Shown in pieces: positions 5,529-6,161 of a DNA stretch of 6,161 nucleotides. A program made the position numbers and the translations under genes. The notes under the pieces are model-generated. The model was given only the letters and a program-made list of their open reading frames with translations. It was not told the origin of the DNA and searched no databases. Positions within the stretch are counted from its first letter, which is position 1. The number at the start of each line of letters is the position of its first letter. The stretch covers positions 1 through 6,161 of the forward strand of contig CAMASZ010000076.1 of NCBI GenBank assembly GCA_945861125.1, in the 5' to 3' direction. The stretch is from Rickettsia typhi. Lineage in GTDB: Bacteria; Pseudomonadota; Alphaproteobacteria; Rickettsiales; UBA1997.

Positions 5529-6161
5529 TTATTCAAATATTTTGCACTTATTTGAAATAATGATTATGACTATTGTAATAAGCGAAGAAAAAGCTAAATA
5601 AGCTGGAATTATCATATTATTTTCAGTTGTTTTTAGTAGCCAAGTCAAAATAAGCGGGGTAAATCCACCAAAAATTGCCGAAATAATATTAAAAGACAAA
5701 GCTGTACCAATAGCTCTAACTCTAGTTGGAAATATCTTGATAACTAAAGATGGAACAGATCCTTGGTAAAGAGTAATAACAAAAATAAACAACAAACAGC
5801 CAGATAAAGTAAGAGCAAAATCTTTACTAACTATCAAAGAAAAAATAGGAAATACCAAGACTGTAAATGCCGAAATTGCAAATAATAAAATCTTACCGAC
5901 TCCAAATCGATCAGATAAAAATCCTGATAAAAATGGAAAGATAATAAAGGCAAAAGAAGAAGCCAAATAAATTTGTGAAACCTGTAATTCATTATAACCG
6001 ATAATTTTAATCAAAAAAGTTACTAAAAAACCAAAAAACGTATAAAATGGAATACTAACTGAAATGAACAAGCCACAAATTACAAAAAATCTAAATTTAT
6101 ATTCTTTAAAAAGTTCTATAAAAGGTGATTTAGCAAGTAAATTTCTACTTTTTAGTTTCTG
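5529..6161 (-). CDS. MFS transporter, metabolite:H+ symporter (ProP-like) family, C-terminal half
   Basis: The frame is open from the right edge (6161) to TAA at 5531-5529, giving 210 residues; the N-terminal half lies outside the window. A TTG at 6071 is not a plausible start because the reading frame upstream of it is open and carries the family's inter-domain S-P-F-I-E-L-F segment (12-18 from the edge). Six hydrophobic segments fit TM7-TM12, at about 24-50, 62-80, 90-110, 116-138, 150-176 and 184-203. The loop G-x-L-S-D-R-F-G (80-87) is the MFS motif between TM8 and TM9. I-F-P-T-R-V-R-A-x-G-T-A-L (143-155) followed by I-F-G-G-x-x-P (163-169) is typical of the MHS branch, which includes ProP (proline/betaine), KgtP (2-oxoglutarate) and ShiA. 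The substrate cannot be assigned from this half. It is an inner-membrane protein converging on the HisN-like gene across the repeat element. Confidence 0.88.
   Translation of the reverse strand, partial: QKLKSRNLLAKSPFIELFKEYKFRFFVICGLFISVSIPFYTFFGFLVTFLIKIIGYNELQVSQIYLASSFAFIIFPFLSGFLSDRFGVGKILLFAISAFTVLVFPIFSLIVSKDFALTLSGCLLFIFVITLYQGSVPSLVIKIFPTRVRAIGTALSFNIISAIFGGFTPLILTWLLKTTENNMIIPAYLAFSSLITIVIIIISNKCKIFE

Noticed and set aside
5278..5530. TATAACATWATT at both sides as a target-site duplication
   Set aside because: The left copy is 7 bp away from the left arm and overlaps the HisN-like stop codon, while the right copy overlaps the right arm, so they are not a clean duplication; AT-rich chance similarity is likely.
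5529..6071. MFS gene read as a complete 180-residue protein starting at 6071
   Set aside because: The start would be a TTG within TM7, and the frame stays open upstream to the edge with typical family sequence; the gene is simply cut by the window.

Overview
The window is about three-quarters A+T, every stop codon visible is TAA, and start codons have almost no Shine-Dalgarno sequence. The proteins look alphaproteobacterial: a DUF3971/AsmA-like protein with a WP...W motif, a HisN-type phosphatase, an MHS-type MFS symporter and a very conservative family I pyrophosphatase. The base composition and protein set suggest a reduced-genome, possibly host-associated lineage of Rickettsiales or Holosporales type. 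This is an inference from composition and family resemblance; no taxonomic marker gene is present.

Layout: (1) 4244 down to 1, minus strand: three tightly spaced genes that look like one operon, in the order FadI-like thiolase, inorganic pyrophosphatase (ppa), and a large membrane-anchored DUF3971/AsmA-like protein that is open to the left edge. The gaps between them are 22 and 14 nt. (2) 4245-4484: divergent intergenic region with a plausible promoter in each direction; most of it resembles a decayed copy of a repeat element found further right. (3) 4485-5282, plus strand: an inositol-monophosphatase-superfamily enzyme closest in motif pattern to histidinol-phosphatase HisN. (4) 5283-5528: a convergent intergenic region almost filled by a 227-bp element with perfect 30-bp terminal inverted repeats and two tandem bulged hairpins. 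(5) 5529-6161, minus strand: the C-terminal half of an MFS transporter of the metabolite:H+ symporter (ProP-like) type, open to the right edge.

The genes are mostly housekeeping: acyl-CoA thiolysis, pyrophosphate removal, a candidate envelope lipid-transport or assembly protein, a small phosphatase and an osmolyte/organic-acid symporter. No defence system, phage, CRISPR or RNA gene was found. The most unusual content is the non-coding repeat family: one intact-looking copy between convergent genes, and one degraded copy where the divergent promoters should lie.
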